Source: Sepioteuthis lessoniana (taxonomy: Eukaryota > Mollusca > Cephalopoda > Myopsida > Loliginidae). From it: a stretch of DNA of 64,000 nucleotides. This document shows positions 1-10,079 of the stretch, one piece after another. A program made the translations under genes and the position numbers. The notes beneath the pieces are model-generated. The model saw only the letters and a list, made by a program, of their open reading frames with translations, was not told where the DNA came from and made no database searches. The stretch spans positions 76,614,215 through 76,678,214 of the forward strand of contig OY757912.1 in the NCBI GenBank assembly GCA_963585895.1, written 5' to 3'. Each line of letters opens with the position of its first letter. The first letter of the stretch is position 1.

Positions 1-860
1 TCTCTTTAGCCCAGTCATTATTGGATAGTGTTTTGAAAAAAGATTTCTTTTTTCACCCATCCATGGCAACCTTGTATTTTTCTTTAACGTTTCTTAAAGT
101 TCATAACCGTTCGTAAATTATGTGGAAGTTATGTTCAATAAACTGGCATTGGATTATACATTTGACGTTTTGTTTTAATGTAATTCAAAGCTGTTTGTTA
201 TTTAAACATTTGTTATTACTAATGTGTTGTTACTTTAAAGATTACTTTTTTATCGACGACATACACGACATTATAATAAATTTCATTTACCGCTAGTAAT
301 TCAGAGGACTTCAAGTGTAAACAATTGTGAATCAAACCTGCAATGTTTTATGAAACTCAATCAAAATGTCAAATAGTAGTATTTGATATTTTGATTTTTA
401 ATTGATTTAATTGATGTTTTAAAAAATTTCATTTATTGAAAAGGACAGACTGATTTAAATTTTAGCTTTTAATTCAATATCTCAACTTTGGTCGTGGACA
501 GCTTAAAAACTTAGCGAAGTTTCTGTTAGAACCGTCCGAGTATGGATACTTTTGACTATCTTTGGTCATTGTGGAAGACTGCTGATTTGTTGAGTGCTGG
601 ATTGACTCTAACAGAACTAAAATGACCACTTCTGTCCATAGAAAAAAAAAACACGAGCAATAGCTCCGGCCTCCTTAACAACGACATTGAATGCCCACAA
701 AAATACGATCCTATCAAATACGAATAATTTTTCTACCGACATATATGACCCATAGATGTGATTTTAAGAAGAACTCCCAATTTGTATCAGAATAGATCGG
801 GGTTTTTTGACAACGAAAGAATACTCCTCACTCCCACACAGGTAAGTGTTACTATCCAAC
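1..860. other. Unrecognised AT-rich sequence
   Basis: I see no gene, SINE head or known element here. The stretch is AT-rich and every reading frame is broken. It ends where the first family A repeat begins. Confidence 0.5.
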
Positions 861-864
861 ACTA

Positions 865-1538
865 ACAAATTGAATTTAGGATGTGGTGGCAGAATACACC
901 GACTGAATCTCTGCAGAGAGCAAACCCCACCGCAACGAGTGTCTTGGATATGACACTAAACAATCCGATGGTGAGGTTCCAGTAATCCTGGAGCTTTGGG
1001 GAATGCAGCTACCCCTTCGTTGCTATCGGTCTCAGGTCCACTCCGACCCGGAGTGGTAGCACCTCGTAGGGTTCTATGTTGAATAGAACTATTAGTTCTA
1101 TGTCAAGTAGAACTAAACTGGATACTTATGCTAAACTTATTCGGGTGAAATAGAACTACTTTGACATTTAAGCTGCGTACTTATACTAAAATGAATTGTT
1201 TGAAATGGAACTGTTTTCGTGGGATAAACTGAATTATTTGAAATACAAATGTTTTTACATTGAAACTGTACTTATGCTAAACTGAATTGTTTCAAATAGA
1301 ACTATTTTAACATTTAACTGTGTGTAAACAAAAACTATACTTATACTAAACTGATTTGTTTGAATTTGAACTGTTTGACTAAACTGAATGGCTCGTAAAA
1401 GAAATCTTTCTGGCAATTAAAACAGTTTACTAATAATAAATTGAATTGTTTGAAATAAAACTGTTTATTTATATAAACATGGTTTTGGCATTAAATAACC
1501 TAAATCGGTCGATATGCCATAAAACCCAAACAAACAAA
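865..1538 (+). repeat. Family A dispersed repeat, copy 1 (complete, diverged)
   Basis: The head carries the family's landmarks: 'gaatacaccgactg', 'ctctgcagag', 'gagtgtcttggatatgac', a 'gaggttccagtaat' block and 'cactccgacccggagtggtag'. The body follows as diverged units of about 55-60 bp built on 'tatgctaaactgaattgttt' and 'gaaatagaactgtttt'. The 3' tail at about 1485-1535 has TGGCA and TGCCA half-stems and ends in repeated 'aaac'. A second copy in the same orientation starts 2 bp later. It has no coding capacity. The head contains tggcccagttgg-like sequence in sister copies, similar to a Pol III A box, so a SINE-like origin is possible but unproven. Confidence 0.8.
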
Positions 1539-1539
1539 C

Positions 1540-2050
1540 TTGCCCAGTTTGCTGAGGCTAAAGAATACACCTACTGCTTCTCTGCAGAGGGGTAAGACCT
1601 CCCCCTCTCAACGAGTGTCCTGGATATTATATATGGGGGGGTGTTCAAGATATTATATATGGGGGGGTGTTCAAGTAATGCTTGGACTTTGGGGAATGTG
1701 GAGCACCTCTTTATCGCCATTGCTCCCATGTCTTCAATTGGTTAGATAGAACTAGACTATAGACTTATGCTAAAACTGAATTGTTTGGAATAGAACTGTT
1801 TTGACATTTAACTGTGTATATACAAAAACTTTATTTATACTAAACTAAATTCTTTGAATTTGAACTGTTTGAACAAACTGAACAGCTTGAAATATAAATG
1901 TTTTTGACAATTAAACTCTGTTACTCATGCTAAACTAAATTGTTTAAATAGAACAGATTATCTGTATAAAAATAGATTTGGCATTAAATACCCAAAAAAG
2001 TTGATATGCCATAAAACCCAAACGAAAACTAACCAAGAAGCAAACAATTC
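1540..2050 (+). repeat. Family A dispersed repeat, copy 2
   Basis: This copy begins at the head landmark 'gcccagtttgctgaggct' directly after copy 1, so the two form a head-to-tail pair. The 'gttccagtaat' region is disturbed by an exact 26-bp tandem duplication (1623-1648 and 1649-1674). The tail near 1978-2013 keeps the outer half-stems TGGCAT and ATGCCA but has lost the inner AACC stem. Confidence 0.8.
1623..1674. repeat. Exact 26-bp tandem duplication inside family A copy 2
   Basis: Two adjacent identical 26-bp units, each running from 'gatattat' through a G7 run to 'gtgttcaa', lie at 1623-1648 and 1649-1674. No other family A copy in the window has this unit, so it arose after this copy inserted. 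Confidence 0.95.
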
Positions 2051-2164
2051 GATTTAAGACCAATCTTCAGCTCGTACATAGTTAAATCGTTTCGAGTAAA
2101 AAAAAAAAAAAAAAAGATTTAATAGTTATTGTTAAACCTGATGATATAACCCTAACTTTTACTG

Positions 2165-2340
2165 ATTGGCTAAGTCAGAGTGGACCTGGGAATAAAGGCA
2201 AGGAAAGGGTAATCCATCATCCCTACGGCTCCTAGGCCGCGGCTTCATCATCAGATGTAGTTTAGACTCATACGCAGCACAATCTTGTTGGTGTGTCTTA
2301 CGCTTCTGCAGCGAGGCAGTCGGGGCATTTTAAAGCCGAA
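2165..2340 (-). repeat. Family A head fragment (diverged, reverse)
   Basis: In reverse orientation the landmarks 'cagagtggacctggga', 'catcagatg' and 'cttctgcagcgaggcagtcgg' appear in the expected order. The body and tail are missing. Confidence 0.5.
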
Positions 2341-2344
2341 GCCA

Positions 2345-2890
2345 ATAGAGCTGAACTTGATTAAAGAGTTCTAAAAGATACTGCTTGGTGCCTTTTAGCT
2401 CCACTCGCTAAATGAACAAAGTGGGCAAAAGTCATTGTGCTTTGTCGTATATTAAACAGCAGATATAATAGAAACCACGTCTGATGCACTATCTGGTTCG
2501 TTAAATTTGTCGAATATCTCAGAATTATTCATTTTTTTTAAGAGTTTGTTTCATGTATTTAACGACCAGCAACTTCGTTGTCCAACTTCTTCTTGCTTAT
2601 CTGATCTATCGATATCTTGGGGTATTCAACGTCATGGAACTTTGTGTTAAAATGGCTAACTATTGACTAGTAATAACAATATCACATAGTATTTCCTCAT
2701 CAAGTAAATATTTTTGGCTGACATGGATAAATCTTGTCATGTGACCTATCATCGTTATTCCTGGCCAAAAAATCCTAGTTGAATGTCGGTCGATATCTGA
2801 ACATCTGAAAATCATTGGCAATTTCTATTTTTCCTCGAGAAATTAAGAAGAACCAAAAATGTTGAAAAAGGAAATATAACCCACAAATTC
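2345..2890. other. Unrecognised AT-rich sequence
   Basis: No named element or open frame could be supported here. Confidence 0.4.
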
Positions 2891-2924
2891 TATTTAAATA
2901 AAATAAATGTGAAGAAACAAAATT

Positions 2925-3019
2925 GATAGATAGATATTAGCAGACAGAGTATAATAGATGGATAGGTGTCGACAGGCAGGGTATGATTGATAGATAAATA
3001 GATAGATATTGAAAGGCAG

Positions 3020-3052
<33 letters not shown>

Positions 3053-3220
3053 TTAGCAGACACAGTATGATAGATAGATAGATAGATAGATATTGTCAAG
3101 CAGGGTATGATAGATAGATAGGTGTTGACAGGCAGGGTATGATAGATAGATAAATAGATAGATATTGAAAGGCAGAGCAAGATAGATAGATAGATAGATA
3201 GATAGATATTAGCAGACTAT

Positions 3221-3256
<36 letters not shown>

Positions 3257-3370
3257 TTGTCAGGCAGGGTATGATCGATTGATAGGTGTTGACAGGCAGG
3301 GTATGATAGATAAATCGACAGATATTGAAAGGCAGAGCAAGATAGATAGATAGATAGATAGATGGTAGGT
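2925..3370. repeat. Composite GATA satellite with a higher-order unit
   Basis: GATA runs alternate with short conserved spacers: 'attagcagac', 'attgtcaggcagggtatga', 'gtgttgacaggcagggtatga' and 'attgaaaggcagag'. The ordered set recurs about three times with a period of roughly 115-160 bp. The reverse strand reads as long Tyr-Leu-Ser-Ile repeats, which are a by-product of the tetranucleotide and not a gene. Confidence 0.9.
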
Positions 3371-3743
3371 TGAAAATAATATAACTAAATAAGTTAATAT
3401 CGATCGATAGATAGAAACAAAGGGCTTAGAAATGAACACACTGAGATACTCAATTTGTATTACTTTTTTTAAATGATGCACTATCAATCATTGTTATTAT
3501 ATTTCTTTCACCTTCCAATAACAATTTCCGTTTTTTTTTTTTTTGTTTTTATTTTACGCTTTCCATCGTTGTCATGCAAACATTAAAGTGAGTCCCGATG
3601 TTTAAGAAATCACAACTAGAAGGATTATTTCACTCCATGCGATTTTTTCACACCAGTTTTAACTGTATTTTTTTTTTTTTTACCTGAGTCTAAGTAAATA
3701 CAAGTATCTTCAGATCTCAAGGTCTCTTCAACATATTTGAGCC

Positions 3744-3880
3744 GAAGGGCGCCTCGGGAAGTGTAATGGTTAGCAAGCTAGAATAGCAAACCTTTACGAG
3801 TGAGTTCGAGTCTCATCGGGTGTCCCATTTATACGGCCTTGTGCTACATCATCTCAGCAAAATGTTCAGTAAATTACTAC
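3744..3880 (+). repeat. SINE E, tRNA-derived, copy 1
   Basis: The tRNA-like head has an A-box-like 'agtgtaatggttagcaagc' and a B-box-like 'gagttcgagtctc'. The body follows with 'atttatacggccttgtgc' and 'cagtaaattacta'. It matches copies at 28064 and 28463. A Dong-like fragment begins immediately after it. Confidence 0.75.
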
Positions 3881-4235
3881 GTATTCTAGCCGATATTAAC
3901 AAAACTCTAGTCTTTGTGGTCAAAATTCTTCCTGTGATTTACAGCAACTCAGTGTATCAACTACAATCCCTTCGCCCTCACCTGCATGTTCCACAACAAT
4001 TTCAGATCTCAGTCAAGGTCAAAATATCTTTCTATCTTTTCCCTTTCTGGTTATTTTCATTCTGTTCTATTGGAACGGCAAAAAATCTTCTAAATGACAA
4101 GTCTCTGATTTTTTTTAACTTAATCTAGATCTGGTCTTCTGGTCGGGATCGGAAACTTTGTTTGTATCGCAAAGTCCCAGAGAATTTTATACTTCTCATT
4201 TTCGTGGACTGATACTGGTTTGTGCATATGCCATT
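3881..4235 (-). mobile_element. Dong-like LINE fragment, C-terminal coding part and 3' region
   Basis: Read on the minus strand, this is the conserved block just before the LINE's 3' end, related to the better preserved copies near 32 kb and 63 kb. It shows 'tctagccgatattaac', 'tcattctgttctattggaacggcaaa' and 'ctggtcttctggtcggga' landmarks. The frame is shifted and stopped. The 3' terminus itself is missing, replaced by SINE E. Confidence 0.65.
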
Positions 4236-4359
4236 TAGCAATATGTTTAGATGATTATTTCGTTATTTCATGATTATTTTGTTATTTGCAATTTCGTTGT
4301 TTGCAGGTTTGTGCATATACCAATTAGCAATATAGTTTGATGATTATTTCACTGCTAGC

Positions 4360-4658
4360 AAGTTTTTCGCACCAGTTTTAACAGGTGATATTTCATGGGG
4401 GCCTGAGTGACGGCATGTCTTCTCAAGTCTCCAGGACTCTTCTCAGTATTCTAACCAATCCCAACAGTTCTTATGTCTTTATAATATCTCTTCTATCTCT
4501 GATTTTAATTTTTTTTCAGGTCCTTGGTGATTGTTCTGAACACACTAACTACAGTTAGTATCACGATACCTTCTTGTGGCTCAGTTTTTAAGCTCTCTTG
4601 CAAGATCCAAGTCCTTATCAATCTTTTCGTTTTCTTTCATTTTCACTCGGTCAAATTA

Positions 4659-4718
<60 letters not shown>
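4360..4718 (-). mobile_element. Dong-like LINE 3' fragment with (ATT)n at its truncated 5' side
   Basis: The minus-strand 3' end is marked by the 'gcaccagttttaac' and 'cctgagtgacggca' blocks. Conserved text continues to 'tcattttcactcggtcaaat', where the copy is 5'-truncated and abuts (ATT)n at 4660-4718. On the element's strand this is (TAA)n, the kind of site used by R4/Dong-type LINEs. The array produces a spurious poly-leucine frame on the plus strand. Confidence 0.7.
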
Positions 4719-4719
<1 letters not shown>

Positions 4720-4720
<1 letters not shown>

Positions 4721-5060
4721 TTTCAAATTTACTTTTGGTTTCTTACAATACTTTATCGGTTGTTACCCAAGACCTAGCTTGGGGAAAGGTAGTGATTATA
4801 TGTATTCTGTGTGTTTATGTTTTTTGCAGCCTCTTTTCAATTTACATTGATAGTACTCTTCCAAGGTGATAAGCAGTTCTGCAAAGTGCAGCGTTTTCTT
4901 TGGGGGGTGTTTTGTTTTGTTTTGTTTTGTTTTGTTTTGCATTTCATATAGGCTGGGACTGTCGAGTACTTTTTAATGTGTTTATCTGTCCCTTTTCCTG
5001 GTCATTCCCAGGGCTCCCGCTTTTCGTGGTACAGGGGTAGTTTTGAGGCGTCAAGTTTGT
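4720..5060. other. Unrecognised spacer with a (GTTTT)n run
   Basis: A GTTTT pentanucleotide run lies at about 4910-4940. The rest, including 4945-5060, matches no family that I can name. Confidence 0.4.
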
Positions 5061-5061
5061 T

Positions 5062-5475
5062 TTCTGATGACAGTTTTTCACACCAGCGTCAGCTGATAAT
5101 TTTTCCATTGAGTTCGAGAGATAGCAAGCTTCTCCGAGTCTCCATGACTTTTTTTTTAGTATTCTGGCTGATCTACATAATATTGTTGTCTGGATGGTCT
5201 CCACTTGTCCACTTATTTGCAAGTGTTCCAGTGCCTTTTGCCAAGCCTTTGGAGTGTGTTCCAAGTGCGCCAATCACAATTGGTATTACCGTCACCTCCA
5301 TCTTCCATAGTTTTTTTTAGTCTTCTAGCAAGGTCTACATATTTATCTTGCTTACTTTTAATTTTACTCTGTGGTCTGCCGGGACCGGAAAGTCCACAAT
5401 GAGAAAGGTTCTCTTTTTTATGAATATCTGGTCGTCTGTCCGTGATTAAGTGATCTGTTAGTATCAGTTTATACC
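5062..5475 (-). mobile_element. Dong-like LINE 3' fragment
   Basis: Minus-strand copy starting at the 3' terminus 'cagtttttcacaccagcg' and running through the 'gcgccaatcacaattggtat' block, which encodes the Ile-Gly-Ala-Leu segment in better copies. It reaches the 'ctctgtggtctgccggga' block and stops near 5475. A T8 run and frameshifts break the reading frame. Confidence 0.8.
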
Positions 5476-5477
5476 TT

Positions 5478-5655
5478 TGAGAGTTTATCACACCAGCGTT
5501 AGCTGATAGCTTTTTCCCTGTAGTCCGTAGGACTGAAAGTATTCTCAAATCTCCAGGACTCTTCTCAGTATTCTAGCCGATCATAATAATACAGTTATTT
5601 TGTTGGTACCACTTGGCCTTTGATTTTTGAGTCTTCCAGTCTCTTTATCAAACCT
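5478..5655 (-). mobile_element. Dong-like LINE 3' fragment, short
   Basis: A second 3' terminus ('gagagtttatcacaccagcg') begins right after the previous fragment and in the same orientation. About 180 bp remain, including 'ctccaggactcttctcagta'. Confidence 0.8.
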
Positions 5656-5659
5656 TTTT

Positions 5660-5965
5660 TTATCATCTCTTGTGAGTCTATCACGTCAGAGTTAGCTGCT
5701 TGTTTTACACTATATTCTGAGTGAGAAGTATTCTCTTCAGTTCTCCCAGACTCTTCTCAGTATTCTAGCTGTTCTCAACCATGTTGTTATCTTTATGGTC
5801 TCGATTCTTTCTTTGAACTCCAATCACACTACTCTTTCTTGCAATACTCTTGGAACAGTTCCAAGCGCACCAATTTCAATTGGCATCACCGTCATCCTAA
5901 TGTTCAACAGTTATTTTAAGTTCTCTTTCACGTTCCAAGCAAGTGTCTATCTTTTTATTTTCTTT
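5660..5965 (-). mobile_element. Dong-like LINE 3' fragment
   Basis: A third consecutive 3' terminus ('gagtctatcacgtcagagtt') is followed by the 'cttctcagtattctagctg' and 'ccaagcgcaccaatttcaat' blocks. It is cut by the 5' end of the ATGATG-LINE at about 5970. Confidence 0.8.
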
Positions 5966-5969
5966 TATT

Positions 5970-7045
5970 ATTTGTCGACTTTACCAAAGCCTTCGATTCC
6001 ATTCACAGAGGGAAGATGGAACAAATCCTACTTGCATACAGCCTACCAAAAGAAACCGTAGCATCAATAACGATTCGCTATAGAAACACCAAAGTGAAAG
6101 TACGTTCACCGGATGGAGACACAGAATACTTCAACATTGCAGCAGGAGTACTTCAAGGGGACACGCTAGCCCCATACCTCTTTATCATCTGCCTAGACTA
6201 CGTGCTTAGAACATCGATCGATAAAATCAGCGAAAACGGCTTCGACCTGACAAAGAAAAGAAGCAAAAGGTACCCCGCAAAAACAATTACCGACACCGAC
6301 TATGCCGATGACATAGCGATACTGGCAAATACACCTGACCAAACAGAAACTCTACTGCACAGTTTAGAACGAGTTGCCGCCGGCATTGGCCTCCATGTCA
6401 ATGCACACAAAACTGAATATTTGTGCTTTAATCAAACAGGCGACATTTCCACACTATAGGGAACTTCTCTGAAACTGGTAGACAAATTCACCTACCAAGG
6501 AAGCAGTGTCTCATCAACCGAAAAAGACATCAACACGCAGCTAACGAAGGCATGGACAGCTATCGATCATATGGAAATCAAACCTGACCGATAAAATGAA
6601 ATGCAGTTTCTTCCAGGCAGCGTTCGTATCGATACTGCTGTATAGATGCACCACTTGGACGCTAATAAAACGGCAGGAGAAGAAGCTAGACGGCAATTAC
6701 ACAAGAATGTTGAGAGCAATATTGAGTAAGTCCTGCGGCAACACCCTACAAAGCACCAACTATAAGGCCACCTGCCTCCCATCACGAAAACTATCCAAGT
6801 TAGACGAACCAGACACGCAGGACACTGCTGGAGAAGCAGAGACGAGCTCCTAAGTGATGTACTCCTATGGACCCCCACATATGACAGGATGACTAGCTAG
6901 AACATACATACAGCAGCTATGTGAGGATACGGGATGTAGCCCTGAAGACCTGCCAGAGGCGATGAACGATAGGGAAAAGTGGCGAGAGAGGGTCAGGGAT
7001 ATCCGTGCTAGCGGCACGACATGATGTTGTTGATGATGATTAGTC
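5970..7045 (+). mobile_element. ATGATG-LINE, 5'-truncated non-LTR retrotransposon
   Basis: The element starts inside the RT domain and runs to a 3' end that decays into GAT/ATG repeats at 7020-7045. After the RT ORF the plus strand continues the family's downstream region: 'LVDKFTY', 'SSVSSTEKDINT', a 'KKLDGNYTRMLRAILSKS' segment, and the last block with 'REKWRERVRDIRAS'. Stops and frameshifts interrupt it. One loss near 6565 fits slippage between two 'gctatcga' motifs, inferred by comparison with related proteins. The endonuclease and upstream half are absent. Related 3' pieces lie at 30388, 42720, 49463, 51725, 52443 and 59040. Confidence 0.85.
5975..6459 (+). pseudogene. Reverse transcriptase domain of ATGATG-LINE (truncated)
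   Basis: An open frame of about 160 codons that would have copied the element's RNA by target-primed reverse transcription. Visible motifs in order are 'DFTKAFDSIHRGKM' (first catalytic Asp region), 'AAGVLQGDTLAPYLF' (RT motif with the conserved Gln-Gly-Asp), and 'TDYADDIAIL' with the catalytic YADD. The thumb-side 'GIGLHVNAHKTEYLCFN' follows. The frame stops at a TAG just before 'LKLVDKF', which continues in the same frame, so that stop is an inactivating mutation. There is no start codon, promoter or endonuclease domain. It cannot move by itself. The clade (Jockey, CR1 or RTE-like) cannot be settled from this segment. Confidence 0.85.
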
Positions 7046-7084
7046 TTCTGTGGTTCCTATTAATATTAATCGACTGCAGCAATC

Positions 7085-7545
7085 TGCCTCAATAAAGAGT
7101 AGGCAGGACTGGGTGACAAAGATGATTCATTTGAAATTTTGCAAGAGATAAAATTTGGACCATACTGACTCACATGCACAAAACATAATCTTTGCTAGAA
7201 ATCGAGACGGCAAATCATTTCCAGACCAGAAAATCAACCCTAGCGCTGACTCGAAGAACAGAATTTGCCATCTAGTAGATATTACCGTTCCACCAAATCA
7301 CAGTTTAAAAATAAGAGGAAACGAAAAACTGACCTCGCTAGAAAACTAAAAATGTCGTGGAATATGAAAGTGATGGTGATAGTAAATAGCGAAGAACATG
7401 GAAAAGATGTTATGTGCACTGGAATCGAGAGAAAGAATCAAAACCATGCAGACCACGGCACTGATAGAATAGGCGAAGATACTTAGAAGGGTCCAAGAGA
7501 TATGGAGAGAGTTGCAGTCAATCGGACTACTGACAAGACTGACTG
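7085..7545 (+). mobile_element. Dong/R4-like LINE C-terminal fragment, diverged subfamily
   Basis: Plus-strand reading gives a 'DWVTKMIHLKFCKR' segment aligned with 'HEWVGKVIHWEMCKKF' of the copy near 32.9 kb. It is followed by 'CHLVDITVPPNHSLK', equivalent to the PD-(D/E)xK nuclease core strand, and 'SWNMKVMVI'. Several stops break it. It directly follows the 3' end of the ATGATG-LINE. The divergence suggests a different subfamily from the other Dong-like copies. Confidence 0.55.
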
Positions 7546-7575
7546 CACTGCATCGTGAGAAGTTTTACAATTATA

Positions 7576-7822
7576 CTTTCCTAATGAGTAGAGTGTTCAC
7601 CAATGGTCCGGAAGACCCGGGTTCAATCCCAGGTTGAGTCATACCAAAGATTCAAAAATGGTATTTGATGCCACCTTGCTTAACACCCAGCACTATAAGT
7701 TAAGGATCAAGGGTAAAGTGGAGCAATCCAGGGAAAGGACTAGCGCCCTCCCCCATACATCAGTGTAGTAGCTATTGAAAAGGGAGCCTTCAGGTCACCC
7801 TCGACTAAAGTCGCCAATTTTA
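7576..7822 (+). repeat. SINE C, tRNA-derived, copy 1
   Basis: The head has an A-box-like 'gagtagagtgttcaccaatgg' region and a clear B box 'gggttcaatccc'. The body has 'gtcataccaaagattcaaaa', 'cttaacacccagcactata' and 'gtggagcaatccaggg', and the end is 'gggagccttcaggtcaccc'. Other copies lie at 9241, 43906, 46826, 58038 and 58552. Confidence 0.85.
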
Positions 7823-7829
7823 CATTACA

Positions 7830-8220
7830 ATTTTACTTATAATAATTTTGTAAGATCTATTTGACAATGCCTTATATAAATTTATAATATAAATTTGGCT
7901 AATCAGAAAACAACACATGAGGGTCACTCAATGAGGATCGAATTCACTGTACAGTATGAATAATCTGATAGGCTGACGAATTGACCATTACTTCAGAGTA
8001 AGGTACCCTTAATGTTTTCTAAACTTTCTTCGATTCGCTATAAGAATTGTTGTCACCAAGACCTGGAAGATAAAAGCTCTACTTGTCTAATTCAATTAAG
8101 GCAACTACAGCTCGAATCGGAATGTTCATAATTTGGGGAAGTTAAAGTTCTTTCTTGCATTCTAAAAGTTAAAATAAAAATTTTGTAATTGTTACTGATA
8201 AATTTATTTATTCAACAAAA
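7830..8220. other. Unrecognised AT-rich sequence
   Basis: Nothing nameable; short open frames only. Confidence 0.4.
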
Positions 8221-8224
8221 ATTT

Positions 8225-8424
8225 TTTTGTGATAGATCGATAGATTGATCGATAGACATATCGATAGATAGATCATAATATAATTTTTTTGGTTTTAGAC
8301 CTGCTCTGCCATTTTAGCTAGGACCACTTTTTGCATTCTTTTTAAACCTGGCTGTTCACGTCAACTTATCATTTGGTTGGAAAAGCTTGTTAAGACTTCT
8401 TTGTCATAAGATAGATAGATAGAT

Positions 8425-8505
<81 letters not shown>

Positions 8506-8587
8506 GATAGCTATGAACAGGCTGAGATAGATAGAGAAAGAGAGAGAGAGAGAGAGATAGAGAAAATAGATAGATATGAGAAGGCGG

Positions 8588-8620
<33 letters not shown>

Positions 8621-8625
8621 TTAAT
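8225..8625. repeat. GATA and (GA)n simple-repeat tract
   Basis: Patches of GATA surround a long (GA)n run at about 8427-8501 and a shorter one at about 8529-8560. Fragments such as 'gagaaggcggagatagat' resemble the spacers of the composite satellite at 2925-3370. Confidence 0.9.
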
Positions 8626-8629
8626 TGCA

Positions 8630-9240
8630 AATTCTGGAAGGAATTTTATAGTAATTTATGATAAATAACATCGGTGCTTTTCTCAAAACGGAATTATAGA
8701 AATTAGACTTTCTTTAGAATTCGTAAAAAATATCTTTTGTCAGCAACACTCCACACAATCATATTTATATTACTAACATTCTCTTTGTATTTGTATATGT
8801 GTGACCATATACCAAAAACAACACTTGAATCAGAGCTATATATTAAAGCTTAAGGAAAAACTCGTAAAATAAACAAGAATTTCAAAAAAACAAAAGAAAA
8901 CTTTACTAACAAGGCACTAAACAGATGAACAACCAGATGTAAAGCAAAGAAAACACTTTTGGAATAAGGTATGGGAAAAAAGAATATATCAGGAAAACCG
9001 AATGAATAAATAATTTTGAAAAAGAAATACAAAGACTTAAAGAAGTCCCCCTTAACCCAATATAGACTGAGACTTGCTAAGATCAATACACAAGAAAGTA
9101 CCCAATTGAAAATCTCGAGCTTATGATACCATATTTGGACTCTGGTTAAACAAAAACCCACATCTTTTCAGGAGAGATTGTCTCAGGAAATACATAACAG
9201 AAATAAATATCAACTATTAGAAAATAAACATAGTTGTTAA
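8630..9240. other. Unrecognised AT-rich sequence
   Basis: No element or gene recognised. An A-rich reading at 8850-9160 has low complexity and no homology that I can see. Confidence 0.4.
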
Positions 9241-9466
9241 AAGTTGGTGACCTTAGTCGAGGGTGACCCAAAGGCTCCCTTTTCAATAGTAGGGGAAGAC
9301 GCTACTCCGTTCCCTGGATTGCTCCATATTACCCCTGATCCTCACCTTATAGTGCTGAGTGCAAAGCAAGGTGGCATCAAGTACCATTTTTTGAGTCTTT
9401 GGTATGACTCGACCTGGGATTGAACCCCGGGTCTCCCGGACGATTAGCAAACACTCTACCCATATG
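9241..9466 (-). repeat. SINE C, copy 2
   Basis: Reverse-oriented copy. It starts with the 3' end 'ggtgaccttagtcgagggtg' and ends with the tRNA-like head, where 'gggattgaacccc' is the reverse of the B box. Confidence 0.85.
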
Positions 9467-9576
9467 TTACATTTGTAACATAAATAAGTAACATTATCTA
9501 TAAATAAATAAGTAAATGCCTACAAATATCAGGCATCACCAAATGGATGCAAAGGAGAAAACTACTCTAACCCAGA

Positions 9577-10065
9577 TTTACCCAGTCGGCTAGAGCAGTA
9601 GAATACACCGACTGAACCTCTGCAGAGGAGTAAGACCCCCCCACAACGAATGCTCTGATATGACTCTAAACAAGTAGAAGGTGAGGTCCAGTAATGTGGG
9701 AGCTTTAGAGAATGCAGAGTACGTTTTCATTGCCATCGCTCCCAGATTCACTCTGGCCTGGAGTGATAGTACCTTATAGGGTTTCTGTTTATGGGTCAAC
9801 TAGAACTAAATTGTGTTCTTACCCTAAACTGAAGTAATTCAAGTAATTCAGTTTAGCATAAGAACGCAATTTAGTTCTATTTGAGTATATGTTCTCGCTT
9901 CGGCAGTACATATAGTAAAATAGAACTGTTTTCATATTTAAACTAACTGCTTATTCAAAATTGTATTGTTCGAAATAGAACCGATTACTTGTATAAAAAT
10001 AGATTTGGCGTAAAATAAACTACAAAGGTTGATATGGCATGAAACCCAACCAACCAACCAATCTA
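9577..10065 (+). repeat. Family A repeat
   Basis: The head 'cccagtcggctagagcag' with 'gaatacaccgactgaacctc' starts the copy, and the tail runs to 'ccaaccaaccaacc' near 10065. The tail keeps TTGGCG and a paired TGGCAT-like half with changes. The body contains a local inverted duplication at 9796-9885. Confidence 0.85.
9796..9885. repeat. Local inverted duplication (hairpin) inside family A
   Basis: The segment from 'tcaactagaactaaatt' to 'gaagtaatt' is followed almost at once by its near-complete reverse complement, ending 'aatttagttctatttga'. The arms are about 43 bp with very short spacing. Confidence 0.85.
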
Positions 10066-10079
10066 ACCCAGAAATACTC

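Noticed and set aside
865..1538. Family A as a standard tRNA-derived SINE
   Set aside because: The head has an A-box-like 'ggcccagttggct' in some copies, but no B box at the usual distance. The element is longer than SINEs and has an internal minisatellite, so the class is left open.
2890..3487. Minus-strand frames rich in Tyr-Leu-Ser-Ile
   Set aside because: They are direct translations of GATA repeats, with no start context or domain.
4524..4850. 108-codon frame with a poly-leucine core
   Set aside because: The leucines come from (ATT)n next to a LINE fragment; the flanks are reverse LINE sequence.
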